Both the position numbers and the translations under genes were made by a program. Below the pieces are notes generated by a model. That model saw only the letters and a list, made by a program, of their open reading frames with translations. It was not told the origin of the DNA and did no database searches. Of a stretch of 64,000 bases of DNA, positions 34,756-43,706 are shown piece by piece. This DNA comes from RUG572 sp051884915 (GTDB taxonomy: Bacteria; Verrucomicrobiota; Kiritimatiellia; RFP12; UBA1067), in NCBI GenBank assembly GCA_051884915.1, contig JBJEWF010000028.1:1-64000 (forward strand), in the 5' to 3' direction. The first letter of the stretch is position 1, and each line of letters begins with the position of its first letter.

Positions 34756-37700
34756 CTAGCCGAAGAGGCGGTCGGGAATGAAGCAGCTCGCCACCACGTG
34801 CCCCTTCACCACGACGGTGGCGACGGGAACGGTCCGTCCCGTGAACATCTTGAAGTTCTGGAGCCATTGCCCGCGCAGTTCGATTTCCAGCGCCCCGGTC
34901 TCCGCCTTGAAGGAGACGACCACCAGTTCGCGCGGGGAATAGCGGATGCCCGTGCCCAGGGCCTTCGACACGGCCTCCTTCGCGCACCAGAACCGGATGA
35001 TCGCGCTGGGGGAGTCCACGGCGTTGACGGCCAGCTCCTGCTCTTCCGGCAGGAAGACGCCGTGCGTGAATTCGTCCGAGAGGCACCGGTCGGAGGCTTC
35101 CACGTCGACGCCGACGCGCGCGTTCATCGCCGCCACGGCCAGGACGAAACGCGACGTGTGGGCAATGGAGACGTCCAGCCGCATGTTCTGCCACAGGTGT
35201 CCCTGCCAGGGGCCTTCCGTCAGCGGCTTGCCGCAGGGGTCCGTGTAGACCTGGACGTCGGCGTCGCTCCAGCGGGCCTGGTAGAACCGCTCCAGGAAGC
35301 GGCGGACGGCTTCCTTGGCCGCAATGCGCCCGAAAAGCCATTCCGTCCGCCGCGCCACGCCGCCCTTGGCCGCCATTTCGGAGAACTCGCGGCGCTCGTT
35401 GCGCCCCAGCACGATGTGCGAAAGCGCCTTGAGCCACAGTTCCTCGTTCCGCTCGAACAGCGGGTAGTCGACGTCCGTCAGCATGGCCGACGCGATGGAC
35501 GTGCCGGGCGAGCCCAGCCGGTCGTCCGGCAGATCCCGCGACAGATAGGTCCGCGCGGGCTCCAGGAGCAGACGGCGGTATTCGTCCGGCACCCGGACCG
35601 TCAGCTCCTCGTAGCCGTGCAGCTCCATCAGCAGGTTGCCGTTGCCGTCCGAAACGAAGATGTCCGCCACCAGCGAGGTCGGCGTCACCCCCGTATTGCG
35701 CAGGTAGCACTGCAGATGCGCGTTGTCGGGAATCGCGAGCTTGTGCAGCGTCAGCACGCGCAGGCGGAAGGCGTAGGACACCGCGCCCGCGAACCGTTCG
35801 TGGCTCCGCCACAGCTGGAAGCCGTCCGTCACCGCGGCCAGCAGTTGCGGATTCAGGACCCAGCAGGGCACGGTCGTGTGCCGGACCGCCTCGTCGGACG
35901 CGGGCACCACGACCTCGTAGTCCAGGCCCTCTTCGCTCCAGCGGTCCGCCTTGGCGATGCCCTGGAGCTGGCGGCCGGCGAACAGACGGTCCGGATAGAT
36001 GTCGCATTGCGCCCAGTGGACATCGCGCGCTTTTTCGTGGGGCGGCGGCGTGAAGGCCACCGGCGCCACGTCGGCCTTCGTCAGCAGGAACGTGCCCTCC
36101 ATCGCGGGCCACGTCCAGACGGAGTCCGGCGCGTCCTCGCGGATCTGGACGCGAACGGCGGTCCGCTTCGGATCGGACGACGCCACGTGTTCGGCCCGCA
36201 CGAAGAGCTTCAGCCTGCCGTTCTGGAACGGCACCGTTCGCCGGCGCTGCAGATCGTCAATCGCCACCACGTGCAGGCCGGGCGTCAGCGTCTGGGCCAG
36301 TTCGGCCATGATTTCCGCCCCCATGACCAGCGTCAGGACGGTGAATCCGCGCAGCGGCGGCGCCGAACCGTCTCCATGCTCGGGGTGGGACAGCTGCGAG
36401 GTGCCCATGGCGAAATCGGCCAGCAGCGGTTCCGAATCGAAGGAGAACACCTTCGAGATCTCGATCGACATGCTCGGCTGATAGGACTCGACGTTCATGT
36501 CGGAAATCAGCGGATACGCGGCGCCGTAGCCGAACTGCTGCTGCCGCTGCCGGAGCCGCACGGCGGCGGCGCGGCGGCGCGCCGCCGCCCGGTCGCGCCG
36601 GTCCGGCGCGCTCTCCATCGTCGCCACCATGGCCGATCCCTCCAGCGAGGGCTTTTCCGTCAGCAGAAGAAGCCGCGGGAATTCGCGGGAGAGGCGCAGT
36701 TCCGTTTCGTTGCGGATGCTCAGCGCGAGCGGGGCGTCGAAGGGCAGCAGCCGGCACCGGCGCTGGCGGAAGAGCAGCGACGGGTCGACCGGCGCCCCCA
36801 GGGCCGCCAGCATGCCGACCACGTGCATCAGCTGCAGCAGACCCGCGCGGTGGATGGAGTCGGCGGCCAGCGCGACGTGCTCTTCGCCGTGAAGGACCTC
36901 GTCGACAAAGCCGCTGCACGTCCCCCGCGGACCGACCTCCAGAAAGACGCGAACGCCATCCGCGTGCATCCGGCGGATCGTCTCCTCGAACCGCACGGGC
37001 TCGACCCACTGCTCGGCCACGCCGTCGCGGACCTTGCGGACTTTCATCGGCAGGCGCTCCGCCGTCCCGCAGGAATAGACCGGGATGCGCGGCTTCTCGT
37101 CCACCCAGTTCGACGCGAACTTCCGGAAGAGCGGCAGCACCGACCGGCACCACGGCGTGTTGAACGGGCGGTCGACCGAGAGGCGGTGGCTGCGGATGCC
37201 CAGGCCGGCCAGACGGTGCAGGATGCCTTCGGCGTGTTCCGGATCGAACGCGACCGTCAGGTGCCGCGGCGAAAACCGGTAGGCGACGCTGGCCTGGTCC
37301 GCCGGCAGGTCCGCCAGCGCCGCGGCCGCCTGTTCCGGATGGGGCGAGACGAGCGAAACGAACAGGCATTTGGGCAGCCCGGCGTGGGAGACCGCCGTAT
37401 TGACGACCTTGTAGACCTCCTGGAGGAACTTCAGCCGGTCCTTGCGCTCGAATTTGCCCAGCAGCCCGCCCACGGCCAGCGCGCTCAGGTCGCCGCCCGA
37501 GAAACCCGTCGCGGCGTCCGGGACGATGCCCAGCGCCTGGAACATCCGCGTCAGCGCCAGGTTGGCGGAATAGGTCGACACCAGGGCCTCCGCATAGCCG
37601 CCGGCCGTGAACACGTCCGCGTCCTGGCGATAGTGCGGCGCGGGGGGGAAGATGAACGAAGAGGGCTGAAACGGACCCTTGCCCTTCAGCGCCGACTCCA

Positions 37701-38133
37701 GCTCGTCGAAGGGCAGACGGCACTCGCGGAAGCGGACCGCCACCTCGCGCAGCATGTCGGGATAGAACGACATGGCCCCCGAATAGACGAACGCGAGCTT
37801 GCCGGTTCCGCCTTCGCCCAGAACGTGGCGGCGGAAGAAATAGGTCCCCGACCTGTCGCGAATCCGTTCCGTCCTTTCGTCCGCCAGACGCGCGGCGGCC
37901 GAAGCCAGACGGCCGCGCAGTTCGGCCGTGTCCGACGCCACGATCGCCAGCACGGCCGCCTGGCCGGGACCGAACTTCCGGGCGCACGTGTACGCGACGT
38001 CCCGCAGCTCGACGCTGGACACCTGGTCCAGAAACGCGATCAGGCCCTTGGCGTCCTGCGCCAGCTGGGCGACGCTGTCGGCGCCGAGGAGCACGAGTTC
38101 GCTGCCGAAGGACTCGCTGAAATCCGCGCTCAC
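34756..38133 (-). CDS. PUFA/polyketide-synthase-like AT-DH-DH protein with C-terminal PPTase; AT and DH appear inactive
   Basis: The 1125-residue protein has four parts. The acyltransferase-like region (about 113-430) has FVYSGAMSFYPDM and GFSGGD with Ser212, but N325 (PFNTPW) replaces the catalytic His. Two dehydratase-type hotdog regions follow (about 545-690 and 700-870): SEPLLADFAMG has F574 where a DH His is expected, and LNPQLLAAV has A766 where Asp is expected. The C-terminal 4'-phosphopantetheinyl transferase (about 890-1120) keeps GVDVE (1008-1012) and FWCAKEAVSKALG (1048-1060) and looks functional. No ACP or ketoreductase is visible. A GTG start at 38133 has GGGGAGGAG and overlaps the ketosynthase-like gene as GTGA. 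Alignments are by eye. Confidence 0.75.
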   Translation of the reverse strand: MSADFSESFGSELVLLGADSVAQLAQDAKGLIAFLDQVSSVELRDVAYTCARKFGPGQAAVLAIVASDTAELRGRLASAAARLADERTERIRDRSGTYFFRRHVLGEGGTGKLAFVYSGAMSFYPDMLREVAVRFRECRLPFDELESALKGKGPFQPSSFIFPPAPHYRQDADVFTAGGYAEALVSTYSANLALTRMFQALGIVPDAATGFSGGDLSALAVGGLLGKFERKDRLKFLQEVYKVVNTAVSHAGLPKCLFVSLVSPHPEQAAAALADLPADQASVAYRFSPRHLTVAFDPEHAEGILHRLAGLGIRSHRLSVDRPFNTPWCRSVLPLFRKFASNWVDEKPRIPVYSCGTAERLPMKVRKVRDGVAEQWVEPVRFEETIRRMHADGVRVFLEVGPRGTCSGFVDEVLHGEEHVALAADSIHRAGLLQLMHVVGMLAALGAPVDPSLLFRQRRCRLLPFDAPLALSIRNETELRLSREFPRLLLLTEKPSLEGSAMVATMESAPDRRDRAAARRRAAAVRLRQRQQQFGYGAAYPLISDMNVESYQPSMSIEISKVFSFDSEPLLADFAMGTSQLSHPEHGDGSAPPLRGFTVLTLVMGAEIMAELAQTLTPGLHVVAIDDLQRRRTVPFQNGRLKLFVRAEHVASSDPKRTAVRVQIREDAPDSVWTWPAMEGTFLLTKADVAPVAFTPPPHEKARDVHWAQCDIYPDRLFAGRQLQGIAKADRWSEEGLDYEVVVPASDEAVRHTTVPCWVLNPQLLAAVTDGFQLWRSHERFAGAVSYAFRLRVLTLHKLAIPDNAHLQCYLRNTGVTPTSLVADIFVSDGNGNLLMELHGYEELTVRVPDEYRRLLLEPARTYLSRDLPDDRLGSPGTSIASAMLTDVDYPLFERNEELWLKALSHIVLGRNERREFSEMAAKGGVARRTEWLFGRIAAKEAVRRFLERFYQARWSDADVQVYTDPCGKPLTEGPWQGHLWQNMRLDVSIAHTSRFVLAVAAMNARVGVDVEASDRCLSDEFTHGVFLPEEQELAVNAVDSPSAIIRFWCAKEAVSKALGTGIRYSPRELVVVSFKAETGALEIELRGQWLQNFKMFTGRTVPVATVVVKGHVVASCFIPDRLFG

Positions 38134-39500
38134 TGCCGCTCCTCCCCTTCGGGCTCCTCTTCCATGACCACCGCCGCCTTCCGTCCGCCCGGCTCGCCCG
38201 CCAGCACCATGGCGCGCCGCGGGGAGGAGGGGTCGCCCGTGATCCACGGCCGCGCCTCGTTCAGCAGGTAGACGGACGACCCGCGGCTGGACAGCACGGC
38301 GAGAGGATTCGCGACGGGCATCTGCGGCGGCAGAATCCGGCGCCAGAGGGCGATGGCGATCTTCAGCAGGCTGGCCGCCGCCTCCGCCCGGAAGCAGTGC
38401 CCCACGTTGCCCTTCACCGAACCGATTCCCACCAGGGCGCCGCCCGGGAGATGGTCGCCCCACGCCCGCTGCAGGGCGACGACCTCCTCCTCGTCGGCCG
38501 CGGGCGTTCCGTAGCCTTCGGCCTCGACCAGCCCGATCGAGTGGAAATCGACCTGGGCGCGGTCGACGGCCGCCGCCAGCGCCTCGTCGATCGAGACCGC
38601 GCCGCAGGAGACGCCGCGGATCAGCGCATAGATCCGGTCGTTCGCCGCCAGCGCGTCCGCCTCGCGCTTGAGGACGAAGAACGCGCCGCCCTCGCCGGGC
38701 AGCGTCCCGGCGGCATGCCGGTCGAACGGCAGCAGGTCCGGCTCCTCCGAAAAGTCCATTTCGCCCGAAACGCCTTCGAGCAGCGACCGGCTCAGCGGCG
38801 GCGTGAGCGCGCCCGCCAGGGCCACGTCGGCGCGGCCGCTCCGCAAATCGTCCATCGCCGCGCGCAGGGAGGCCACGCCGCTGAGCACGCCGCCGTCCAG
38901 CGTCGTCGCGCCGCCGGAAAACGAGCACTCGCGCGCGATCCAGTCGGCAATGCGGTGTCCGCTTCCGGCAAGGAAGCTCGCCGCGTTCGGCGCCGGCAGC
39001 GATTCGACCAGTTTCACGCGAATCTGCTCCATCGCCTCGCTCGGGGCCGTGCGGAAGAACTTCGCGATGATGTCCATGGTCTGGTCGATGAAATGCGTGT
39101 GCAGCAGCCAGTTGACCGTCGACGCGTTGAAGGGCGGCGCGTAGCCGAAGCGCACCGTTCCCCGCTGGCGCTCCCGGCCATGGGGCCGCAGACCGGCGTC
39201 CAGCAGCGCGTCAAAGGCCAACTGCACGGCAAAATACAGGTCCTGGTTCTCGCCGGCGTTGATCTGGCGGGGGAAGTTCTGCTCGCCGGGCTCGCAGGCG
39301 TAGAGTTCGCCCAGCAGACCGCCGTGGCGGGGATAGGGGCGGGCGAACAGCGTGGCCGCCTCGGGCAGCAAACCGCTCTCCACGGGAAAGGGGGCGATGC
39401 CGCTCTTCTGGTGCATGACCATGCGCCAGAAAGCCCCGGGATCCGGCGCCTTGGCAAAACGGCAGGAAACGCCAATGATCGCTATTGGTGTGTTTTGCAC
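38130..39500 (-). CDS. ketosynthase/chain-length-factor-like protein lacking the catalytic Cys
   Basis: The 456-residue protein has a ketosynthase fold: IAIIGVSCRF and PGAFW at the N terminus, DLYFAVQLAFDALLDAGL, and the later PGEGGAFFVLKRE and GSVKGNVGHCFRAE (His368). The active-site motif DTACSS reads LDGGVLSG, so V205 replaces the nucleophilic Cys, and VEAEGYGT has E328 where VEAHGTGT has His. A missing Cys is normal for chain-length factors (KS-beta) of type II and PUFA synthases, but the usual KS partner is not in the window. A GTG start at 39500 follows a -10 box by 6 bases. It overlaps the AT-DH-PPTase gene by GTGA, so the two products are probably made in balance. Confidence 0.78.
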   Translation of the reverse strand: MQNTPIAIIGVSCRFAKAPDPGAFWRMVMHQKSGIAPFPVESGLLPEAATLFARPYPRHGGLLGELYACEPGEQNFPRQINAGENQDLYFAVQLAFDALLDAGLRPHGRERQRGTVRFGYAPPFNASTVNWLLHTHFIDQTMDIIAKFFRTAPSEAMEQIRVKLVESLPAPNAASFLAGSGHRIADWIARECSFSGGATTLDGGVLSGVASLRAAMDDLRSGRADVALAGALTPPLSRSLLEGVSGEMDFSEEPDLLPFDRHAAGTLPGEGGAFFVLKREADALAANDRIYALIRGVSCGAVSIDEALAAAVDRAQVDFHSIGLVEAEGYGTPAADEEEVVALQRAWGDHLPGGALVGIGSVKGNVGHCFRAEAAASLLKIAIALWRRILPPQMPVANPLAVLSSRGSSVYLLNEARPWITGDPSSPRRAMVLAGEPGGRKAAVVMEEEPEGEERQ

Positions 39501-39504
39501 CCGC

Positions 39505-40350
39505 CTAGTATAGCATACCCAGCACGCGCCGAAGAAATTTTTCGGGGGTCGACGCGCCCGCCGTGACGCCCAGCCGGCACACGGACGAGAAGTCGCACGC
39601 GGCCACGTCCTCGACCCTCCCGGCCTGCCAGGCCCGGGCCCCCTCCGCCCGCGCGATCTCGGCCAGCCGCCGCGTGTTGGAGGAATGCGCGCTTCCCAGC
39701 ACCAGAACGCCGTCGCCGCCCGCCCGCACGAACCGGCGAACGGCCTCCTGCCGGTCCTTCGTGGCCGTGCAGACGTCGGCGGCGGCCGGCGTCTCCACCG
39801 CCACTCCGCGGGCGCGCAGGGCCGCCACGACGGCCTGGATGGTCTCGCCGGCCAGCGTCGTCTGGCTGACGATCCCCGCCGCCGCCACCGGAGGCAGTTC
39901 CGCCACGTCCGCCGCCGCGCCGACAATCGCCCCCCGTCCGCCCGCGGCCACGACCTCTCCCCACACGCCGCCGACCTCCACGTGGTCGGCGTGGCCGACC
40001 ACGACGACGAACAGCCCCCGCGCCACGTAGTCGTGGACCTGGCGGTGGGCCCGCCAGACGAACGGACACGTCGCATCGACGACCCGGAGCGCGCGGGACG
40101 CGGCGATCGCCCGCGTGGCCGGGGACACGCCATGGGCGGAGAACATCACCTGCGCGCCGCAGGGAACCGCGCGGATGTCGTCGACGAACCGCATCCCCTG
40201 CGCCTTCAGCCCGGCGATGACGGCCTCGTTGTGCACGAGTTCATGCAGACAGTAGACCGGTCCCGGCATGGAAAGGGCGTGAAGCGCCCGTTCCACGGCG
40301 GCCTTCACGCCCGAGCAGAAGCCATGCGGCTCAAGGACCTCGACGGTCAC
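39505..40350 (-). CDS. ispH: 4-hydroxy-3-methylbut-2-enyl diphosphate reductase
   Basis: The 281-residue 4Fe-4S enzyme makes IPP and DMAPP in the last step of the MEP pathway. The three cluster cysteines are in GFCSGV (near residue 12), DATCPFV and DVCTATKDRQ; HELVHNEAV, FSAHGVSP, SQTTL and GSAHSSNTRRL are also present. Length is near the 280-320 norm. A GTG start at 40350 overlaps the mazG stop as GTGA. The stop TAG shares its first T with the -10 box of the next promoter. Confidence 0.95.
   Translation of the reverse strand: MTVEVLEPHGFCSGVKAAVERALHALSMPGPVYCLHELVHNEAVIAGLKAQGMRFVDDIRAVPCGAQVMFSAHGVSPATRAIAASRALRVVDATCPFVWRAHRQVHDYVARGLFVVVVGHADHVEVGGVWGEVVAAGGRGAIVGAAADVAELPPVAAAGIVSQTTLAGETIQAVVAALRARGVAVETPAAADVCTATKDRQEAVRRFVRAGGDGVLVLGSAHSSNTRRLAEIARAEGARAWQAGRVEDVAACDFSSVCRLGVTAGASTPEKFLRRVLGMLY
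39507..39515 (-). promoter_or_regulatory. extended -10 promoter of the synthase-like locus
   Basis: TGCTATACT on the minus strand (39515-39507), 6 bases before the GTG start, embedded in the last codons of ispH. No strong -35 is visible. If used, the transcript would be leaderless with GTG at its 5' end. Confidence 0.45.
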
Positions 40351-41141
40351 GCGCCCCTCTGCTTCGCCTGGTCCCAGAGTTCGTCCATCTCCGCCAGCGT
40401 CATGTCCTTGAGATTCCGCCCCGCCGCCTGCGCGCCGGCCTCCACGGCCCGGAAACGCCGGGCGAACTTCGCCGTCGTCCCCTCCAGGGCGGATTCGGAA
40501 TCCGCCTTCAGGTGGCGCGCCAGGTTCGTCACGGAAAAAAGCAGATCGCCCAGCTCCTCCTTGACGTGCGGATCGAGCGACGTGTCGGACGAGGCGGCGA
40601 CGGCCTCCTCAAGTTCCGCCAGCTCCTCCCTGATCTTCGCCAGCGGACCCCGGGCGTCCTTCCAGTCGAACCCCACGCGCGCGGCCTTCTCCTGCGTCCG
40701 CTGCGCCTTGAGCAGCGCGGGAAGCGAAGGCGGCACGCCGTCCAGCGCGCTGTGGCGCGCCTCCTTCCGGTGCTCCTGCTGCTTGATCCGCTCCCAGTTG
40801 CGCAGAACGGTGGCGGAATCTTTGGCGTCGACATCGCCGAAGACGTGCGGATGGCGCCGGACGAGCTTGTCCGAGACGGCATTCGCCACGTCGTCGAAGG
40901 AGAAGCGCTTCTCCTGTTCCGCCATCACGCACTGGAACATGACCTGAAGCAGAACGTCGCCGAGTTCCTCGACGTAGTTCGCCCGGTCTTCGGGCCTGTC
41001 CATGGCCGCCAGCAGCTCGTAGGTCTCCTCCAGCACGCACGGCTTCAGCGTCGACAGCGTCTGGGCGCGGTCCCACGGGCACCCCGTCTCCGGATGCCGG
41101 AGACGGACCATGATTTCATGGAGACGTTCGATTCCCGTCAT
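40347..41141 (-). CDS. mazG: nucleoside triphosphate pyrophosphohydrolase MazG
   Basis: The 264-residue enzyme hydrolyses NTPs/dNTPs to the monophosphate. Two MazG domains are seen: LRHPETGCPWDRAQTLSTLK, VLEETYELLAAMD and YVEELGDVLLQV in the first, EELAELEEAVA and KEELGDLLFSV in the second; the acidic ExxE and ExxD residues bind Mg2+. Length is like E. coli MazG (263). It is between a HAD protein (12 bases) and ispH (GTGA overlap) in the ribH operon. Confidence 0.95.
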   Translation of the reverse strand: MTGIERLHEIMVRLRHPETGCPWDRAQTLSTLKPCVLEETYELLAAMDRPEDRANYVEELGDVLLQVMFQCVMAEQEKRFSFDDVANAVSDKLVRRHPHVFGDVDAKDSATVLRNWERIKQQEHRKEARHSALDGVPPSLPALLKAQRTQEKAARVGFDWKDARGPLAKIREELAELEEAVAASSDTSLDPHVKEELGDLLFSVTNLARHLKADSESALEGTTAKFARRFRAVEAGAQAAGRNLKDMTLAEMDELWDQAKQRGA

Positions 41142-41153
41142 CTCCGCGACCCG

Positions 41154-41840
41154 TCACTTCAGGTGAAGCATGCGCAGCACGTCGTTCGCGAGCGCCGCGC
41201 TGAAGCCCTCGGCCGTCACGTCCGCGCCGCCGAAGTCCTGGTAGGCGGCATGCGGATGGATGATCGCCAATGCGCTCAGGCCGGCCCAGAGGACGGCCTT
41301 CACGCCCTTGCCCGACCCCGTCACGCCGACAGTCAGCAGGTTCACGAGGCCATTCGCGTTGCAGGCGCGGCGCCAGGCGTCCCACTTCCCGTTGCCGTAG
41401 GTCGGCGACGGTTCGGAATACGGGATGACGAGCTCGGGATCCAGGCCCTCCAGCGCCGGCGCCAGCGCGTCCGCGCCGGCGCGCGAAGCCACGACGACCT
41501 TCAGCCCCTGATCCGTCAGCGCCTTCACGAAGGCCTTGAACCCCGGCGTCGCCGCCGCCGCGATGTTCTCCACCAGCGCCGCGTTGAACGCGGCCGCCAG
41601 CTCGCGCGCGGCCGCCGCGGCGTCGAGGTCGACGCCCAGCTTCTGCGCGAGTTCGTTCAAGCCGCCCTGATAGTTGTTGCCCGCCAGATGCAGCGCTTCA
41701 AGCTTGATCGTCAAGTCGATTCCCGCCGCCGCAAGCTGCCGCTTGGCGACGTCGAAAAGCAGCTGCGCGCCATCGAGCGCCGTGAAATCGAAATCAACGA
41801 TCACGCCACGCGGCAAAGATTTCTTTTCCTCAGACATCAT
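41154..41840 (-). CDS. HAD-like hydrolase, uncharacterised
   Basis: The 228-residue protein begins with RGVIVDFDFTALDGAQ, where DFDFT matches the DxDxT nucleophile motif of HAD phosphatases. A helical cap and VVVASRAGADALAPAL (the S/T motif II region) follow, and TVGVTGSGKGVKAVLWAGLS resembles the C-terminal loop of beta-phosphoglucomutase-type members. The usual motif IV acidic pair (GDS/D) is replaced by VTGSG, so activity may be altered. It starts at tandem ATGs (41840/41837) after AAGGGCG. It is co-transcribed with the PPi-PFK; substrate is unknown. Confidence 0.6.
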   Translation of the reverse strand: MMSEEKKSLPRGVIVDFDFTALDGAQLLFDVAKRQLAAAGIDLTIKLEALHLAGNNYQGGLNELAQKLGVDLDAAAAARELAAAFNAALVENIAAAATPGFKAFVKALTDQGLKVVVASRAGADALAPALEGLDPELVIPYSEPSPTYGNGKWDAWRRACNANGLVNLLTVGVTGSGKGVKAVLWAGLSALAIIHPHAAYQDFGGADVTAEGFSAALANDVLRMLHLK

Positions 41841-41863
41841 ACGCCCTTTCTGGGAGGTGGCAT

Positions 41864-43114
41864 TCATTCCGGCTTCGTTTTCACCACGACGCGCGTCTTG
41901 CGCGGCTTGGGCTGGCCGATCTCGTCCAGCAGCTTGCGGAACCGGCTGTTGCGCACGTTGAAGGGCTTGCCGCCCCTGATCCGGTTGAATTCGCACGCGC
42001 GGATCTCGTTCTTCCGGTCCTCGTCCTTGCCGATCACGCCGCCGACGCGCGCCAGCGCGCATTCGACGGCCTTCACCGCGCACTGGCGGATCAGGCGCAG
42101 GTCCTTCTTGTTCGGCGCGGCCGCACGGGCGAAATAGCCGCTCTTGAACACGCTGGCCTTCTCGGCGCCCAGACGCTTCGCGAACTGGTTCTTGAACCAC
42201 TCGCCCACGTTGACGCTGTCCAGCCGGGGATGGCCGAAGGCGTCCAGCGGGACGTCCTCGCCGGCTTTCCGCTTCTCCTCGATGATCTGCTTCACGCAGG
42301 CGCCTTCGGAAACGAAGATGTTCACGCAGTCGACCGCGTCCATGACCTTGCGCAGACGCTCGGCCTCCTTGTCGAAATCGATTTTCGACTCCGGCACGTA
42401 CACGGCATGCACGTCCTGGCGCTCGCGCGTCAGGCCGAATTCCGGCAGGAAGCGGATGCGCCGCTTCAGCATCTTGTGGTAGGCGATGGCCGTGAACGCC
42501 GTCAGCCAGCCGCAGTTGCGGCCCATGACTTCGTGGATGATCAGCGCGCGCGGATTGGCGCTGTTTTCCTTGACGACGTTCGCGAAGAACTTCGCGCCCT
42601 CTTCGGCGGCCGTGTAGGCGCCCAGCGACTGCTTGATCGGATAGACGTCGTTGTCGATCGTCTTGGGAAGGCCGACCACCGTCAGCGGATAGTCGTTCTC
42701 CGCCAGATACTTCGCGAGATCGGCGGCCGTCGTGTTCGTATCGTCGCCGCCGATCGTGTGGAGAACGTCGACGCCGTCCTTCACGAGCTGCTCGGCCGCC
42801 ACCTTCAACGGGTCCTCGCCGTCCTTCACCAGACCGCGCTTCACGCAGTCCTTGACGTTCGTCAGCTTCACGCGGCTGTTGCCGATCGGGCTGCCGCCAT
42901 GGCGCGTCAGCTCCAGCGCGTTCGCGCGCACGGCGGGCGTCACGGGAATCGAATCGCCCTTGAGAAGCCCCATGTAGCCGTTGACATAGCCGATCATCTC
43001 GACCTCGGGAGCCTGCTTCGTGTACTCGTCGATCAGAAATCCGATCGAGGAACTCAAGCAGGGAGCCAGGCCGCCCGCCGTCAGAAACGCAACTTTCTTA
43101 ACTTTCTTGTCCAT
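41864..43114 (-). CDS. pyrophosphate-type 6-phosphofructokinase
   Basis: The 416-residue PFK has the phosphoryl-donor motif IGGDDTNT (GGDD at 122-125) and PKTIDNDV (150-157), with GEG-like NIFVSEGACV. Asp in GGDD and Lys in PKTIDND mark the PPi-dependent class, which works reversibly in glycolysis and gluconeogenesis. The N terminus KVAFLTAGGLAPCLSSSIG is the usual glycine-rich start. Length fits the PfpB/clade II group. The ATG at 43114 has AAGGAC upstream. It follows ribH by 50 bases that can form a GNRA hairpin. Confidence 0.9.
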   Translation of the reverse strand: MDKKVKKVAFLTAGGLAPCLSSSIGFLIDEYTKQAPEVEMIGYVNGYMGLLKGDSIPVTPAVRANALELTRHGGSPIGNSRVKLTNVKDCVKRGLVKDGEDPLKVAAEQLVKDGVDVLHTIGGDDTNTTAADLAKYLAENDYPLTVVGLPKTIDNDVYPIKQSLGAYTAAEEGAKFFANVVKENSANPRALIIHEVMGRNCGWLTAFTAIAYHKMLKRRIRFLPEFGLTRERQDVHAVYVPESKIDFDKEAERLRKVMDAVDCVNIFVSEGACVKQIIEEKRKAGEDVPLDAFGHPRLDSVNVGEWFKNQFAKRLGAEKASVFKSGYFARAAAPNKKDLRLIRQCAVKAVECALARVGGVIGKDEDRKNEIRACEFNRIRGGKPFNVRNSRFRKLLDEIGQPKPRKTRVVVKTKPE

Positions 43115-43140
43115 TTTCTTTGTCCTTTTCCTAAGTCTTC

Positions 43141-43158
43141 GGCTGGCTTGCGCCAACC
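43141..43158 (-). promoter_or_regulatory. GCAA-tetraloop hairpin between ribH and the PPi-PFK gene
   Basis: On the minus strand GGTTGGC-GCAA-GCCAGCC makes a 7-base stem (one G-U) with a GNRA tetraloop. It lies in the 50-base intercistronic gap and lacks a U-tract, so an mRNA-stability or processing element is more likely than a terminator. Confidence 0.45.
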
Positions 43159-43164
43159 GCACAA

Positions 43165-43626
43165 TCAGATCTGCTTCAGCGCGTTCACGAGTTCGATGGC
43201 GGCCTGCGTGGCCGCGGCCCCCTTGTTGCCCTGTTTCGTGCCGCAGCGCTCGACCGCCTGCTCCAGATTCTCGGCGCTGACCACGCCATCCGTCACCGGA
43301 ACCCCCGTCTCCAGGGAAATCTGGCTGAACGCGCGCGCCGTCGTCTCGCAGATGAGGCCCGCATGCGCCGTGGCGCCCTGCACCACGGCACCAAGACCGA
43401 CCACGGCGTCGAACGTCCCCGACACCGCCAATTTCTTCGCCGCCACGGGAATCTCGTAGGCGCCCGGCACGCGGACAAGAAGCAGATTCTTCTCGTCGCC
43501 GCCCAGACGCGTGAACGCGTCGACTGCGCCTTTCACGAGCTGCTCGACCAGAAACGAGTTGAAACGGCTCGCCACCAGGGCGATTTTCAGTCCCTGCGCC
43601 GTCAGATTGCCATTGATTTCTTTCAT
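43165..43626 (-). CDS. ribH: 6,7-dimethyl-8-ribityllumazine synthase
   Basis: The 153-residue enzyme joins ribitylaminouracil and dihydroxybutanone phosphate in riboflavin synthesis and forms large oligomeric shells. Motifs: LVASRFNSFLVEQLVKGAVDAF, VRVPGAYEIPVAAKKLA, VVGLGAVVQGATAHAGLIC (His in the active site) and GVPVTDGVVSAENLEQA with RCGTKQGNKGAAAT. The leader is only about 26 bases, so no FMN riboswitch is present. It begins the five-gene unit ribH-PFK-HAD-mazG-ispH. Confidence 0.96.
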   Translation of the reverse strand: MKEINGNLTAQGLKIALVASRFNSFLVEQLVKGAVDAFTRLGGDEKNLLLVRVPGAYEIPVAAKKLAVSGTFDAVVGLGAVVQGATAHAGLICETTARAFSQISLETGVPVTDGVVSAENLEQAVERCGTKQGNKGAAATQAAIELVNALKQI

Positions 43627-43659
43627 GATGCCTCTCGCTAGCGTTGAACGTGTTCTTCC

Positions 43660-43688
43660 ATTATCGCACAGGAAGCGCGAACTGACAA
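43660..43688 (-). promoter_or_regulatory. promoter of the ribH operon
   Basis: On the minus strand: -35 TTGTCA (43688-43683), 17-base spacer, extended -10 TGC-GATAAT (-10 at 43665-43660). The start codon is 33 bases after the -10 and has GAGAGG. Confidence 0.68.
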
Positions 43689-43706
43689 GGTCAAATGCGG
43701 CCGGAA

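Noticed and set aside
38134..38928. The AT-DH-PPTase frame stays open upstream through the ketosynthase gene
   Set aside because: The upstream text is Arg/Gly-rich out-of-frame sequence; a GTG with a strong Shine-Dalgarno and GTGA overlap marks the true start.
38130..39500. Sequencing error as cause of the missing KS cysteine
   Set aside because: The frame is intact on both sides of the motif and several independent sites in two genes are changed by substitution, not by a frameshift.
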